Source: SKLM01 sp964575455
Lineage (GTDB): Bacteria > Chloroflexota > Anaerolineae > B4-G1
Reading direction: 5' to 3'
Assembly: GCA_964575455.1 (NCBI GenBank)
Contig: CAZNRX010000007.1
Coordinates: 1-64,000, forward strand
Length of the DNA stretch: 64,000 nt
Of this stretch, positions 58,021 through 64,000 are shown piece by piece. The position numbers and the translations under genes were made by a program. Each line of letters begins with the position of its first letter. Position 1 is the first letter of the stretch. The notes beneath the pieces were generated by a model. That model searched no databases, had not been told where the DNA came from, and was given only the letters and a program-made list of their open reading frames with translations.

Positions 58021-59010
58021 TCACGGATACTTGTCCAGGTAGCGCTCGGCTTCCATCGCTGCGATGGCGCCGGTGCCAGCCGCGATCACCACCTGACGGT
58101 AGTGGGGATCCTGGATGTCACCCGCCACGAAAACGCCAGGCACGTTGGTATGCTGCCGGCGATCCGAAACGACGTAACCTTGTCTGTCCAGTTCTAGCTG
58201 TCCAACGAAAAGATCTGACTTCGGCTCCATCCCGATGTAGATGAAGACGCCATCCGTCCTGATCATATTGCTCTCTTCGGTCTTCACATTGCGCACTCGC
58301 ACGCCGGTTACGGCCTGATCGCCCAGAATCTCCTCCACCACAGAATCCCACGCAAAGTCTATCTTGGGATTTGCAAAGGCTCTTTCCTGGTAGATCTTGG
58401 TGGCCCGCAACTCGTCACGGCGATGGATAACGGTCACCTTCTCGGCGAACTTGGTCAGGAATATGGCTTCGTCAACGGCGCTGTCGCCGCCACCGACGAC
58501 GACGACCTGCTTGTCGCGATAGAAGAAGCCGTCGCACGTGGCGCAGGACGAGACACCTCGACCATAGAACTTCTCCTCACCGGGAATCCCCAGACGGCGG
58601 GGGGCAGCGCCTGTGGCCACGATCACGCTCTGAGCCTGGTATCGCCTTCGAGAGGACTTAAGGACGAAGGGATGCTTGGAGAAATCGACCTCCGTCACCA
58701 TCTCTGGGACGAGGGTAGCACCAAATCTACTGGCCTGGTCTTGGAAGCGCTGGGCCAGCTCGCTGCCGGTAATCCCCTCGGGAAAGCCAGGGAAGTTGTC
58801 CACCCCGGCTGTGTTGGCCGGTTGACCGCCCGGAAGTGTGCCGATCAGGGCGCAGGTTGGAACCCGGGCCCGGCCGGCGTAGATCGCTGCGGTCAACCCG
58901 GCCGGGCCTCCACCGATGATGACCAGCTCATATGCCTCGGGCTGTTCGCCGGTGACCGCATCGACGTGTCCCACCGTCTCTAGAGAGGTCATCTTCGGCT
59001 CGAAGTCCAT
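58021..59010 (-). CDS. trxB: thioredoxin reductase, paralogue 1
   Basis: 329 residues. FAD motif IIGGGPAGLTAAIYAGRA near residue 32, active-site CATC near 157 (SSCATCDGFFY), NAD motif VVVGGGDSAVDEA and FVAGDIQDPHYRQ, all canonical. It reduces a thioredoxin or, given the neighbour, the two-CxxC disulfide oxidoreductase encoded five bases upstream. GGAGGT lies about ten bases before the ATG. Confidence 0.92.
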   Translation of the reverse strand: MDFEPKMTSLETVGHVDAVTGEQPEAYELVIIGGGPAGLTAAIYAGRARVPTCALIGTLPGGQPANTAGVDNFPGFPEGITGSELAQRFQDQASRFGATLVPEMVTEVDFSKHPFVLKSSRRRYQAQSVIVATGAAPRRLGIPGEEKFYGRGVSSCATCDGFFYRDKQVVVVGGGDSAVDEAIFLTKFAEKVTVIHRRDELRATKIYQERAFANPKIDFAWDSVVEEILGDQAVTGVRVRNVKTEESNMIRTDGVFIYIGMEPKSDLFVGQLELDRQGYVVSDRRQHTNVPGVFVAGDIQDPHYRQVVIAAGTGAIAAMEAERYLDKYP

Positions 59011-59015
59011 CGCTG

Positions 59016-59687
59016 CTATACCTCCTCTGTGACCGTTTCGGCCCGGGAAGCTACCAGTTCCTGGAGCTTCTCCAAGACCATAGGCTCTGGCGTCGCACCC
59101 TCAATGTGGGCTGACTCGTTGATGACTGTGCGCGGAACCCCCATGACCTGATACTTCGTGGATAAGTGAGGGAACTCCTGGGCCTCAACCATGTCGGCAC
59201 GCACCATTGGGCTGGCCAAGGCCATCCGATGGGCTAGCACTACCGCCTGCGGACAATAGGGACAGGTCGGCGTGACAAAGACCTGCATATGAACCGGCTC
59301 GGTCAGCTCTGAAAGATAGGCCTCCGTCTCCTGGCTGAGTTCGTGATTCCCGTTTGCCACGGACTGGATTGCCTCCAGCAGTGACGTGAACTCGTAGCCT
59401 GAGGGGATCCCGTAGAAGCGTATGCCGTGATCCTCCTCTCCAATGACGGCGATGGCCGGGATCTTGTCGATGCCGTACTCCTCGACCATCTCCTCATCGG
59501 TGACGAAGTTGTAGATTTCGGCCGTCAACTGGTCCGACAGGCCGGTTACCTCCTCCACCAGCTGCCGCGTCTCGGCGCAGTACTGACACTCAAACTCCTG
59601 GGTGAACATCACCAGTCGGACTGGCTGATCTAGGCCAGCCAGTTGCTGCTTGACTTGCTGTTGGACTTCCTCATTGAGTAGAGGCAT
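59016..59687 (-). CDS. protein disulfide oxidoreductase with two thioredoxin folds
   Basis: 223 residues. Two tandem thioredoxin/glutaredoxin-like units: CQYC (Cys34, Cys37) in the first and CPYC near 145 in the second, each followed by a cis-Pro loop (DKIPAIAV and MGVPRTVI). The architecture is that of PDO/Grx-like proteins frequent in thermophiles, which accept electrons from the adjacent thioredoxin reductase. ATG at 59687 with AAAGGAG upstream; the ten-residue extension is rejected. Confidence 0.9.
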   Translation of the reverse strand: MPLLNEEVQQQVKQQLAGLDQPVRLVMFTQEFECQYCAETRQLVEEVTGLSDQLTAEIYNFVTDEEMVEEYGIDKIPAIAVIGEEDHGIRFYGIPSGYEFTSLLEAIQSVANGNHELSQETEAYLSELTEPVHMQVFVTPTCPYCPQAVVLAHRMALASPMVRADMVEAQEFPHLSTKYQVMGVPRTVINESAHIEGATPEPMVLEKLQELVASRAETVTEEV

Positions 59688-59749
59688 GAACGATCTCCTT
59701 TGATCTGTGAACTGCAATCGAATGGTGAACCACTATGTCTCTCTGGGGC

Positions 59750-60013
59750 CTATGCCAATCTGGATAGGGCCATGGCGAGCGCATCAGCGATCTCCTCTGC
59801 GTCGGCATCGGAAACCATACACTCGGTGGCGTAGGATCGTACCAGCGCGATGGTCGCCTGGTGAGCGGCCGACCGGACGGCGGCCAATTGCTGAAGGATC
59901 TCGCTACAGTCGCGGTCCTCCTCAATCATACGTGCGACACCACGCGCCTGTCCCTCGATACGCCGGACCCGTCTCAGTAGTTTGGTCTTGGCTTCTTGGT
60001 CGGCTAGCTTCAC
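59750..60013 (-). CDS. CsoR/CstR-family thiol or metal-responsive repressor
   Basis: 87 residues, all-alpha DUF156 protein (RRVRRIEGQARGVARMI). Cys36 and Cys65 match the two conserved Cys of the family. The His that completes the copper site of CsoR, four residues before the second Cys, is Tyr61 here (RSYATEC). Cys-x-Cys without His is the persulfide-sensor (CstR-like) pattern, which fits the thiol-redox neighbours. GTG at 60013 with GGGGAGG upstream gives the usual length. It likely represses its own operon through the dyad at 60311-60329. Confidence 0.87.
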   Translation of the reverse strand: MKLADQEAKTKLLRRVRRIEGQARGVARMIEEDRDCSEILQQLAAVRSAAHQATIALVRSYATECMVSDADAEEIADALAMALSRLA

Positions 60014-60057
60014 GTCGTCCTCCCCTGGGGGCTCACGGCCCCCTAGCGGCTCGTCCC

Positions 60058-60255
60058 TCATATCGGGCCGGGGCCACAGGAGGCGCTGCTATCGCGACTT
60101 GCTCCCGCACCACCGACGCCGAACAGAGATATCGCCTTCTTGACCTTGGTGCTCCCGCAACGGGGGCACTCGGGCTCTCTTCGCTGCGTGGCGGAGCGCA
60201 CGAACAGGTCGAAGTCCTCATCACACGCTTCACAGTGATATTCATATATGGGCAT
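60058..60255 (-). CDS. FmdB-type zinc-ribbon protein
   Basis: 65 residues. A CxxC pair in YEYHCEACDEDF and a second in ECPRCGSTKV form the zinc ribbon; a Ser/Gly-rich tail follows. The family is widespread as a small regulatory or accessory protein. The ATG at 60255 opens the operon. Cys near 59 in the tail adds a possible thiol. Confidence 0.85.
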   Translation of the reverse strand: MPIYEYHCEACDEDFDLFVRSATQRREPECPRCGSTKVKKAISLFGVGGAGASRDSSASCGPGPI

Positions 60256-60310
60256 CGTGTGCTTCTCCTCCGTTATGCCTCAACGTATCCATGACGTCTA
60301 CGGCTGACTA

Positions 60311-60329
60311 TATACCTATCGCCAGTATA
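60311..60329. promoter_or_regulatory. operator-like dyad TATAC-N9-GTATA
   Basis: Perfect 5-bp arms with a nine-base spacer, touching the -10 box of the leftward promoter. CsoR/CstR operators are dyads ending in ATAC...GTAT, so this is a plausible autoregulatory site; the usual G/C-tract in the middle is weak. Confidence 0.45.
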
Positions 60330-60357
60330 GTATAACACGATCCCGTTGGGCTGTCAA
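60329..60357 (-). promoter_or_regulatory. promoter of the FmdB/CsoR/thiol-redox operon
   Basis: Consensus TTGACA (60352-60357) and TATACT (60329-60334), 17-base spacer, about 75 bases before the FmdB start. A second TATACT at 60324-60329 overlaps it. Confidence 0.75.
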
Positions 60358-60364
60358 TGCGGAC

Positions 60365-60393
60365 TTGTTCATTCGCGCCGCATCTTGTATACT
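60365..60393 (+). promoter_or_regulatory. promoter of the methylmalonyl-CoA mutase gene
   Basis: TTGTTC (60365-60370) and TATACT (60388-60393), 17-base spacer. Its -35 box is only seven bases from the leftward -35 box, so the two polymerases would compete. Confidence 0.6.
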
Positions 60394-60546
60394 AAGAAGC
60401 GTTCAAGAATGACTTCGCGATGGCCATGCTTTGCTTGGAAGCTGTTCGACGCTCCAAATGCGGGATCTGTTTGGTTACAGCAGTGACCGTTGGCGCGGTG
60501 CAATCCCCGATGGCTCTTGAGCATCCTTCGTCAATGAGGAGGTCTA

Positions 60547-62211
60547 TTGGATAGTCCAGGACGTGCCAAGAAGGCGTGGGAGAAAGAGACGGTTGAACCT
60601 GCGCTTGAGCGCTTCCCTGAGCGTCGCGAGGCGTTCGAGACACTCTCCGGCATACCCCTTGAGCGCGCTTACACCCCTGCTGATGTCGATGTTGATTACC
60701 TTGAAGCCCTTAGCTTTCCAGGCCAGTCTCCCTTCACGCGTGGCGTATACCCCACGATGTATCGCGGCAGACTCTGGACGATGCGGCAGTATGCCGGATA
60801 CGCCTCTGCGGAGGAATCGAACGCGCGCTACAAATACCTGCTGGAGCAGGGGCAGACTGGCCTCTCGGTGGCGTTTGACCTCCCTACGCAGCTGGGCTAC
60901 GACGCCGATGACCCCCTGGCTGCGGGAGAGGTGGGCAAGGTGGGGGTCGCAATCAGCTGCCTGGACGACATGCGCCGGCTTCTCGATGACATTCCCCTGG
61001 ACAAGGTCAGCATCTCCATGACCATAAATGCCCCGGCGGCCGTGCTCCTAGCCATGGTCATCGCGGTGGCGAGGGAGCAAGGTGTTGAACCACGACGACT
61101 TCGAGGCACTGTTCAAAACGACATTCTGAAGGAGTATATCGCTCGCGGGGCCTATATCTTTCCGCCGCGTCCCTCTATGCGCCTGGTGACTGATCTGTTT
61201 CGCTATTGTGCGGTCGAGGTGCCGAAATGGAACACCATCAGCATCAGCGGCTACCATATTCGCGAGGCCGGATCCACCGCCGCTCAGGAGATCGCTTTCA
61301 CGTTGGCCAACGCCATTGCCTACGTCGAGGCCGCGATCAAGTCTGGCTTGAGCGTGGATAGCTTCGGGCCCCGACTCTCCTTCTTCTTCAACGCGCACAA
61401 CGACTTCCTGGAGGAGATCGCCAAGTTCCGCGCCGCTCGCCGCCTCTGGGCGAGGTTGATGGAGGAGCGATTCGGCGCCAGCAATCCGCGCTCGTGCATG
61501 CTGCGGTTCCACACGCAGACCGCAGGGAGCTCACTCACTGCTCAGCAGCCGGAGATCAACGTGGTACGTGTGACGCTGCAGGCACTGGCGGCGGTGCTGG
61601 GCGGTACGCAGTCGCTGCACACCAACTCTCGCGACGAGGCGCTGTGGCTGCCTACTGAGGAGTCCGTTCGCATCGCACTGCGCACCCAGCAGATCATAGC
61701 TCACGAGTCGGGCGTCGCTAACACGGTCGATCCCCTGGCGGGCTCCTACACGATCGAGTACCTTACCAATGAGATTGAGCAGCGGGCCATGGCCTACATC
61801 GAGAGGATTGACGACCTGGGTGGTGCGCTGGTGGCCATCGAGCAGGGATACGTCCAGCAGGAGATCGCCGATGCCGCTTATCGCTACCAGAAGCAGGTCG
61901 AAGAAGAGGATCGAGTCGTGGTGGGCGTCAATGCCTATCAAGTCGATGAAGAAAGGCCGGACATGGAAAGGTTGACGGTCGATCCGGCCATCGAGGAGCA
62001 GCAGAGGGAGCGCTTGGCAGAACTGCGCGCTCGCCGTCCCGGCGAGCGCGCATCGACCGCTCTGGGCCGAATCGTGAAAGCGGCGCGCGCCGAGACCGAG
62101 CCACTGATGCCCCTGTTCATCGTCGCTGTAGAGGCAGGTTGCACGCTGGGGGAGATCTGCGACGTACTGCGGCAGGAGTGGGGGGAATACCAGCCACGTG
62201 TGAGTGTGTAG
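60547..62211 (+). CDS. mutA: methylmalonyl-CoA mutase, large (catalytic) subunit
   Basis: 554 residues of the catalytic TIM barrel only; the C-terminal B12-binding domain is absent, so a separate small subunit must exist elsewhere. Signature parts: YPTMYRGRLWTMRQYAGYAS, SVAFDLPTQLGYDADDP, SMTINAPAAVLLAM, GTVQNDILKEYIARG and AGSSLTAQQPEINVVRV. It converts methylmalonyl-CoA and succinyl-CoA. TTG start with AGGAGG at good spacing. The epimerase follows, giving a propionyl-CoA/methylmalonyl-CoA module. Its gene has its own promoter. Confidence 0.93.
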   Translation: MDSPGRAKKAWEKETVEPALERFPERREAFETLSGIPLERAYTPADVDVDYLEALSFPGQSPFTRGVYPTMYRGRLWTMRQYAGYASAEESNARYKYLLEQGQTGLSVAFDLPTQLGYDADDPLAAGEVGKVGVAISCLDDMRRLLDDIPLDKVSISMTINAPAAVLLAMVIAVAREQGVEPRRLRGTVQNDILKEYIARGAYIFPPRPSMRLVTDLFRYCAVEVPKWNTISISGYHIREAGSTAAQEIAFTLANAIAYVEAAIKSGLSVDSFGPRLSFFFNAHNDFLEEIAKFRAARRLWARLMEERFGASNPRSCMLRFHTQTAGSSLTAQQPEINVVRVTLQALAAVLGGTQSLHTNSRDEALWLPTEESVRIALRTQQIIAHESGVANTVDPLAGSYTIEYLTNEIEQRAMAYIERIDDLGGALVAIEQGYVQQEIADAAYRYQKQVEEEDRVVVGVNAYQVDEERPDMERLTVDPAIEEQQRERLAELRARRPGERASTALGRIVKAARAETEPLMPLFIVAVEAGCTLGEICDVLRQEWGEYQPRVSV

Positions 62212-62269
62212 GTGCCATTCTTGCCTCCATGCCTTTAGTGTTCGTGATATGAATGAGGAGATCTGACCC

Positions 62270-62674
62270 ATGACGCATGCCATGGACCACATAGCCGTCG
62301 TCGTGCGCGATCTGAATGAGGCCCTGAGCTTCTATCGAGATGCGCTGGGCCTGGGGGTGGACGAGCGCCGTGAGGTGCCTGAGGAGCAGGTTGAGGTGGC
62401 GAGCCTCTCCCTTGGGGAGACGTCAATCGAGCTGGTTCAACCTTTGAGCGCGGAGAGCGGCGTTGCTCGCTTCTTGGAGAAGCGGGGGGAAGGCCTGCAT
62501 CACGTCTGCTTGACCGTGGAAGACATCACGGCGGCGATGGACCAACTGCGAGACGCTGGTGCGGATCTGATCACTGAGGAACCTCGTGTCGGAGCCAATG
62601 GCAAACGCTATGTCTTCATCCATCCCAAGTCTGCGCACGGCGTGCTTCTCGAGCTGTATGAAGGAGCAGAATGA
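62270..62674 (+). CDS. mce: methylmalonyl-CoA epimerase
   Basis: 134 residues, glyoxalase/VOC fold with two beta-alpha-beta-beta-beta units. MDHIAVVVRDL and HHVCLTVEDI supply the metal His residues; TSIELVQPL and VLLELYE supply Glu residues. It interconverts the R and S forms of methylmalonyl-CoA for the mutase encoded 58 bases upstream. ATG with GAGGAG upstream. Confidence 0.92.
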   Translation: MTHAMDHIAVVVRDLNEALSFYRDALGLGVDERREVPEEQVEVASLSLGETSIELVQPLSAESGVARFLEKRGEGLHHVCLTVEDITAAMDQLRDAGADLITEEPRVGANGKRYVFIHPKSAHGVLLELYEGAE

Positions 62675-62801
62675 GCCTTTGGCTCAGCGGTGTGGCTCGC
62701 CTGCAGACGTGTTCTCATGCTCTTTCGCTCACTTTCGCGTGTGAACGTCAGTCCACACGCTACCATTCCAACGTAATCTATACAAGCCTGTGGAGGAGAC
62801 C

Positions 62802-63908
62802 ATGACCAAAGAAGCCAGAATTCGCGTGGAGTCAGATGCCTTGAAGGGGTTCTGCGTACGGACGTTGCGAAGCATGGAGATCCCAGAGGAGGACGCTCGT
62901 ATCACCGCCGACGTGTTGGTCAGCGCCGACGTGCGGGGCACCAGCAGCCACGGTGTAGCTCGCCTGCGTCGCTACGTCAATGGGCTGCGAGATGGGATGA
63001 TGATCGCGCAGCCGGACACAGAAGTGGTCGCCGAGACGCCAACGACGATCCTCATAGATGCTGGCGGCGGGCTCGGTCAGCCGGTCTCGTATCGGGCGAT
63101 GGAGAGTGCGATCGAGAAAGCTGAGGCGTATGGCAGCGGGTTTGCCACCGTGCGCAACTCCAACCACTTCGGCATCGCTGGATACTACGCCATGATGGCG
63201 TTGGAGCACGATTGTGTTGGCCTCTCGATGACCAACGCCTCCGTGCTGGTGGTGCCGACGTTCGGCAGGGATGCGATGCTAGGGACCAATCCCATCTCCG
63301 TGGCGGCTCCTGCCGGGCAGGAATGGCCCTTCGTCCTCGATATGGCCACCAGCACGGTGCCTCGTGGGAAGCTTGAGGTCTATCGGCGACTGGAGAAGTC
63401 GCTCCCGTTGGGCTGGGCCACCGATGAGACGGGGGAGCCAACCGCCGATACCGAACGTGTCCTGAAGAACTTGAAGGAGCGGGCTGGGGGCGGGTTGTTG
63501 CCGCTCGGGGGCGCTGGCGAGTTGCTGGGCGGGCACAAGGGGTACGGCCTGACGCTCCTGGTCGACATCCTGTGTGGCGTTCTCCCTGGCGCGGCCTACG
63601 CCAATCTGGTCTACCCCAAGGACGAGGAGGGGAATCCACTGCCCTCGGCGATTGGACACTTCTTCGGTGCGTGGCGCGTGGATGCCTTCCGGCCCGTGGA
63701 TGCGTTCAAGGACGCGATGGACGACCTGCAGCAGCGGCTCAAGAACGCGCCCAAAGCGGAGGGTCAGGACCGCATCTATGTCCACGGAGAGAAGGAGTAC
63801 GAGGAGGCGGAGGAGAACGCTCGCAAGGGGGTGCCTCTGAATCCCAAGGTGGCAGCCGATCTACAGGCGCTGGGTGAGGAATTGGGCGTCGCGTACGATC
63901 TAGAGTAG
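62802..63908 (+). CDS. malate/L-lactate-type dehydrogenase (Ldh_2 family)
   Basis: 368-residue NAD(P)-dependent oxidoreductase of the YlbC/MdhII-like fold. Key segments: RGTSSHGVARLRRYV (catalytic His), RNSNHFGIAGYYAMMAL, GTNPISVAAPAG, LDMATSTVPRGKLEVYRRL and HKGYGLTLLVDIL. Substrates in the family include malate, sulfolactate, ureidoglycolate and 2,3-diketo acids. The ATG at 62802 has GGAGGAG upstream; a GTG four codons earlier is the alternative. It may supply malate/oxaloacetate interconversion near the methylmalonyl-CoA genes. Confidence 0.9.
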   Translation: MTKEARIRVESDALKGFCVRTLRSMEIPEEDARITADVLVSADVRGTSSHGVARLRRYVNGLRDGMMIAQPDTEVVAETPTTILIDAGGGLGQPVSYRAMESAIEKAEAYGSGFATVRNSNHFGIAGYYAMMALEHDCVGLSMTNASVLVVPTFGRDAMLGTNPISVAAPAGQEWPFVLDMATSTVPRGKLEVYRRLEKSLPLGWATDETGEPTADTERVLKNLKERAGGGLLPLGGAGELLGGHKGYGLTLLVDILCGVLPGAAYANLVYPKDEEGNPLPSAIGHFFGAWRVDAFRPVDAFKDAMDDLQQRLKNAPKAEGQDRIYVHGEKEYEEAEENARKGVPLNPKVAADLQALGEELGVAYDLE

Positions 63909-63919
63909 CGTCGCTTGGG

Positions 63920-63935
63920 GCTTGCGAACGCAAGC
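63920..63935. terminator. palindromic stem-loop after the dehydrogenase
   Basis: GCTTGCG-AA-CGCAAGC, 12 bases after the stop codon, with GCTTT a few bases later. The loop of two bases makes the stem cruciform-like. A terminator or repeat remnant. Confidence 0.4.
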
Positions 63936-63973
63936 TGGGGCGCTTTCGAGCTTTGCATGCGAGGAGATGGGGC

Positions 63974-64000
63974 GTGAACGGACTGGAACCAATGGCTAAG
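63974..64000 (+). CDS. possible start of a further gene, cut by the window end
   Basis: A GTG preceded by GAGGAG opens a frame of nine codons (VNGLEPMAK) running out of the window. Too short to identify; offered only because ribosome site and spacing fit the local pattern. Confidence 0.25.

Larger units (their letters stand above)
60256..60546. other. 291-base divergent regulatory region
   Basis: Holds back-to-back promoters for the leftward redox operon and the rightward mutase gene, with the operator-like dyad beyond the leftward -10 box. The right half (60394-60540), the mutase leader of about 147 bases, has no recognised riboswitch; I looked for a cobalamin element and saw none. Confidence 0.6.

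Noticed and set aside
59750..60013. copper-sensing CsoR
   Set aside because: The His ligand before the second Cys is Tyr, and no copper transporter or chaperone is encoded nearby.
60394..60546. cobalamin riboswitch ahead of the mutase
   Set aside because: I could not find the conserved B12-box sequence in the 147-base leader.
1..64000. tRNA, rRNA, insertion sequence or prophage genes
   Set aside because: Scanning by eye found no cloverleaf with a recognisable T-arm, no rRNA signature and no transposase, integrase or phage protein among the reading frames.

Overview
The window is about 60 percent GC, densely coded and typical of a free-living bacterium. Long multi-GAF sensor kinases, lipoproteins with Thr/Pro-rich linkers, a split methylmalonyl-CoA mutase, a two-CxxC protein disulfide oxidoreductase and a geranylgeranyl-reductase-like protein together suggest Chloroflexota (Anaerolineae-like). 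This placement is inference; no rRNA or other marker gene is present. I saw no tRNA, rRNA, CRISPR array, transposase or phage gene.

Region 1 (1-2.0 kb): a membrane-anchored polysaccharide deacetylase converges on a small lipoprotein, with stem-loops between and beyond them. Region 2 (2.0-23.1 kb, minus strand): an 18-gene catabolic locus transcribed leftwards from a strong promoter at 23.09-23.12 kb. Gene order is a corrinoid-methyltransferase-like (UroD-fold) protein, two zinc dehydrogenases, GH42 beta-galactosidase, EamA transporter, fucose/arabinose-isomerase-like protein, an ABC importer, a second UroD-fold protein, ADP-ribosylglycohydrolase-like protein, two nucleoside hydrolases, a SorC regulator, another zinc dehydrogenase, an LsrK-like FGGY kinase and a 2-hydroxyacid dehydrogenase. 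It reads as uptake, glycosidic and N-ribosidic cleavage, oxidation/isomerisation and phosphorylation of an unidentified sugar conjugate. Region 3 (23.4-26.7 kb, minus): an ECF sigma factor, a zinc-finger anti-sigma-like protein and two envelope proteins.

Region 4 (27-33 kb, plus): a xanthine-dehydrogenase-type molybdenum hydroxylase (FAD and 2Fe-2S domains fused, then the Mo subunit) with an unrecognised 651-residue gene between the subunits. Region 5 (33.1-48.4 kb): a membrane histidine kinase, a SAM hydrolase-like protein, a phasin-like protein, patatin, an ABC1/UbiB kinase, a 2673-residue histidine kinase with about eleven GAF domains, and its response regulator. Region 6 (48.4-54.8 kb): acyltransferase, LysM lipoprotein, small membrane protein, TGS/uridine-kinase protein and a beta-propeller protein. 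Region 7 (54.8-60.3 kb, minus): cupin, geranylgeranyl-reductase-like protein, ferredoxin, two thioredoxin reductases, disulfide oxidoreductase, a CsoR/CstR-family repressor and an FmdB zinc ribbon, behind a promoter that overlaps a likely operator. Region 8 (60.5-64 kb, plus): methylmalonyl-CoA mutase large subunit, epimerase and a malate/lactate-type dehydrogenase.

The most unusual property of the window is a set of short genomic repeats that sit in frame inside unrelated proteins. A C-rich/GGAGGG element is found in the 651-residue protein, the molybdenum subunit and the UbiB kinase, and also between genes. A 21-bp element is found in the UbiB kinase, the giant kinase and an intergenic gap. 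Several further low-complexity expansions interrupt GAF domains. These look like protein-embedded, selfish or length-expanding repeats.
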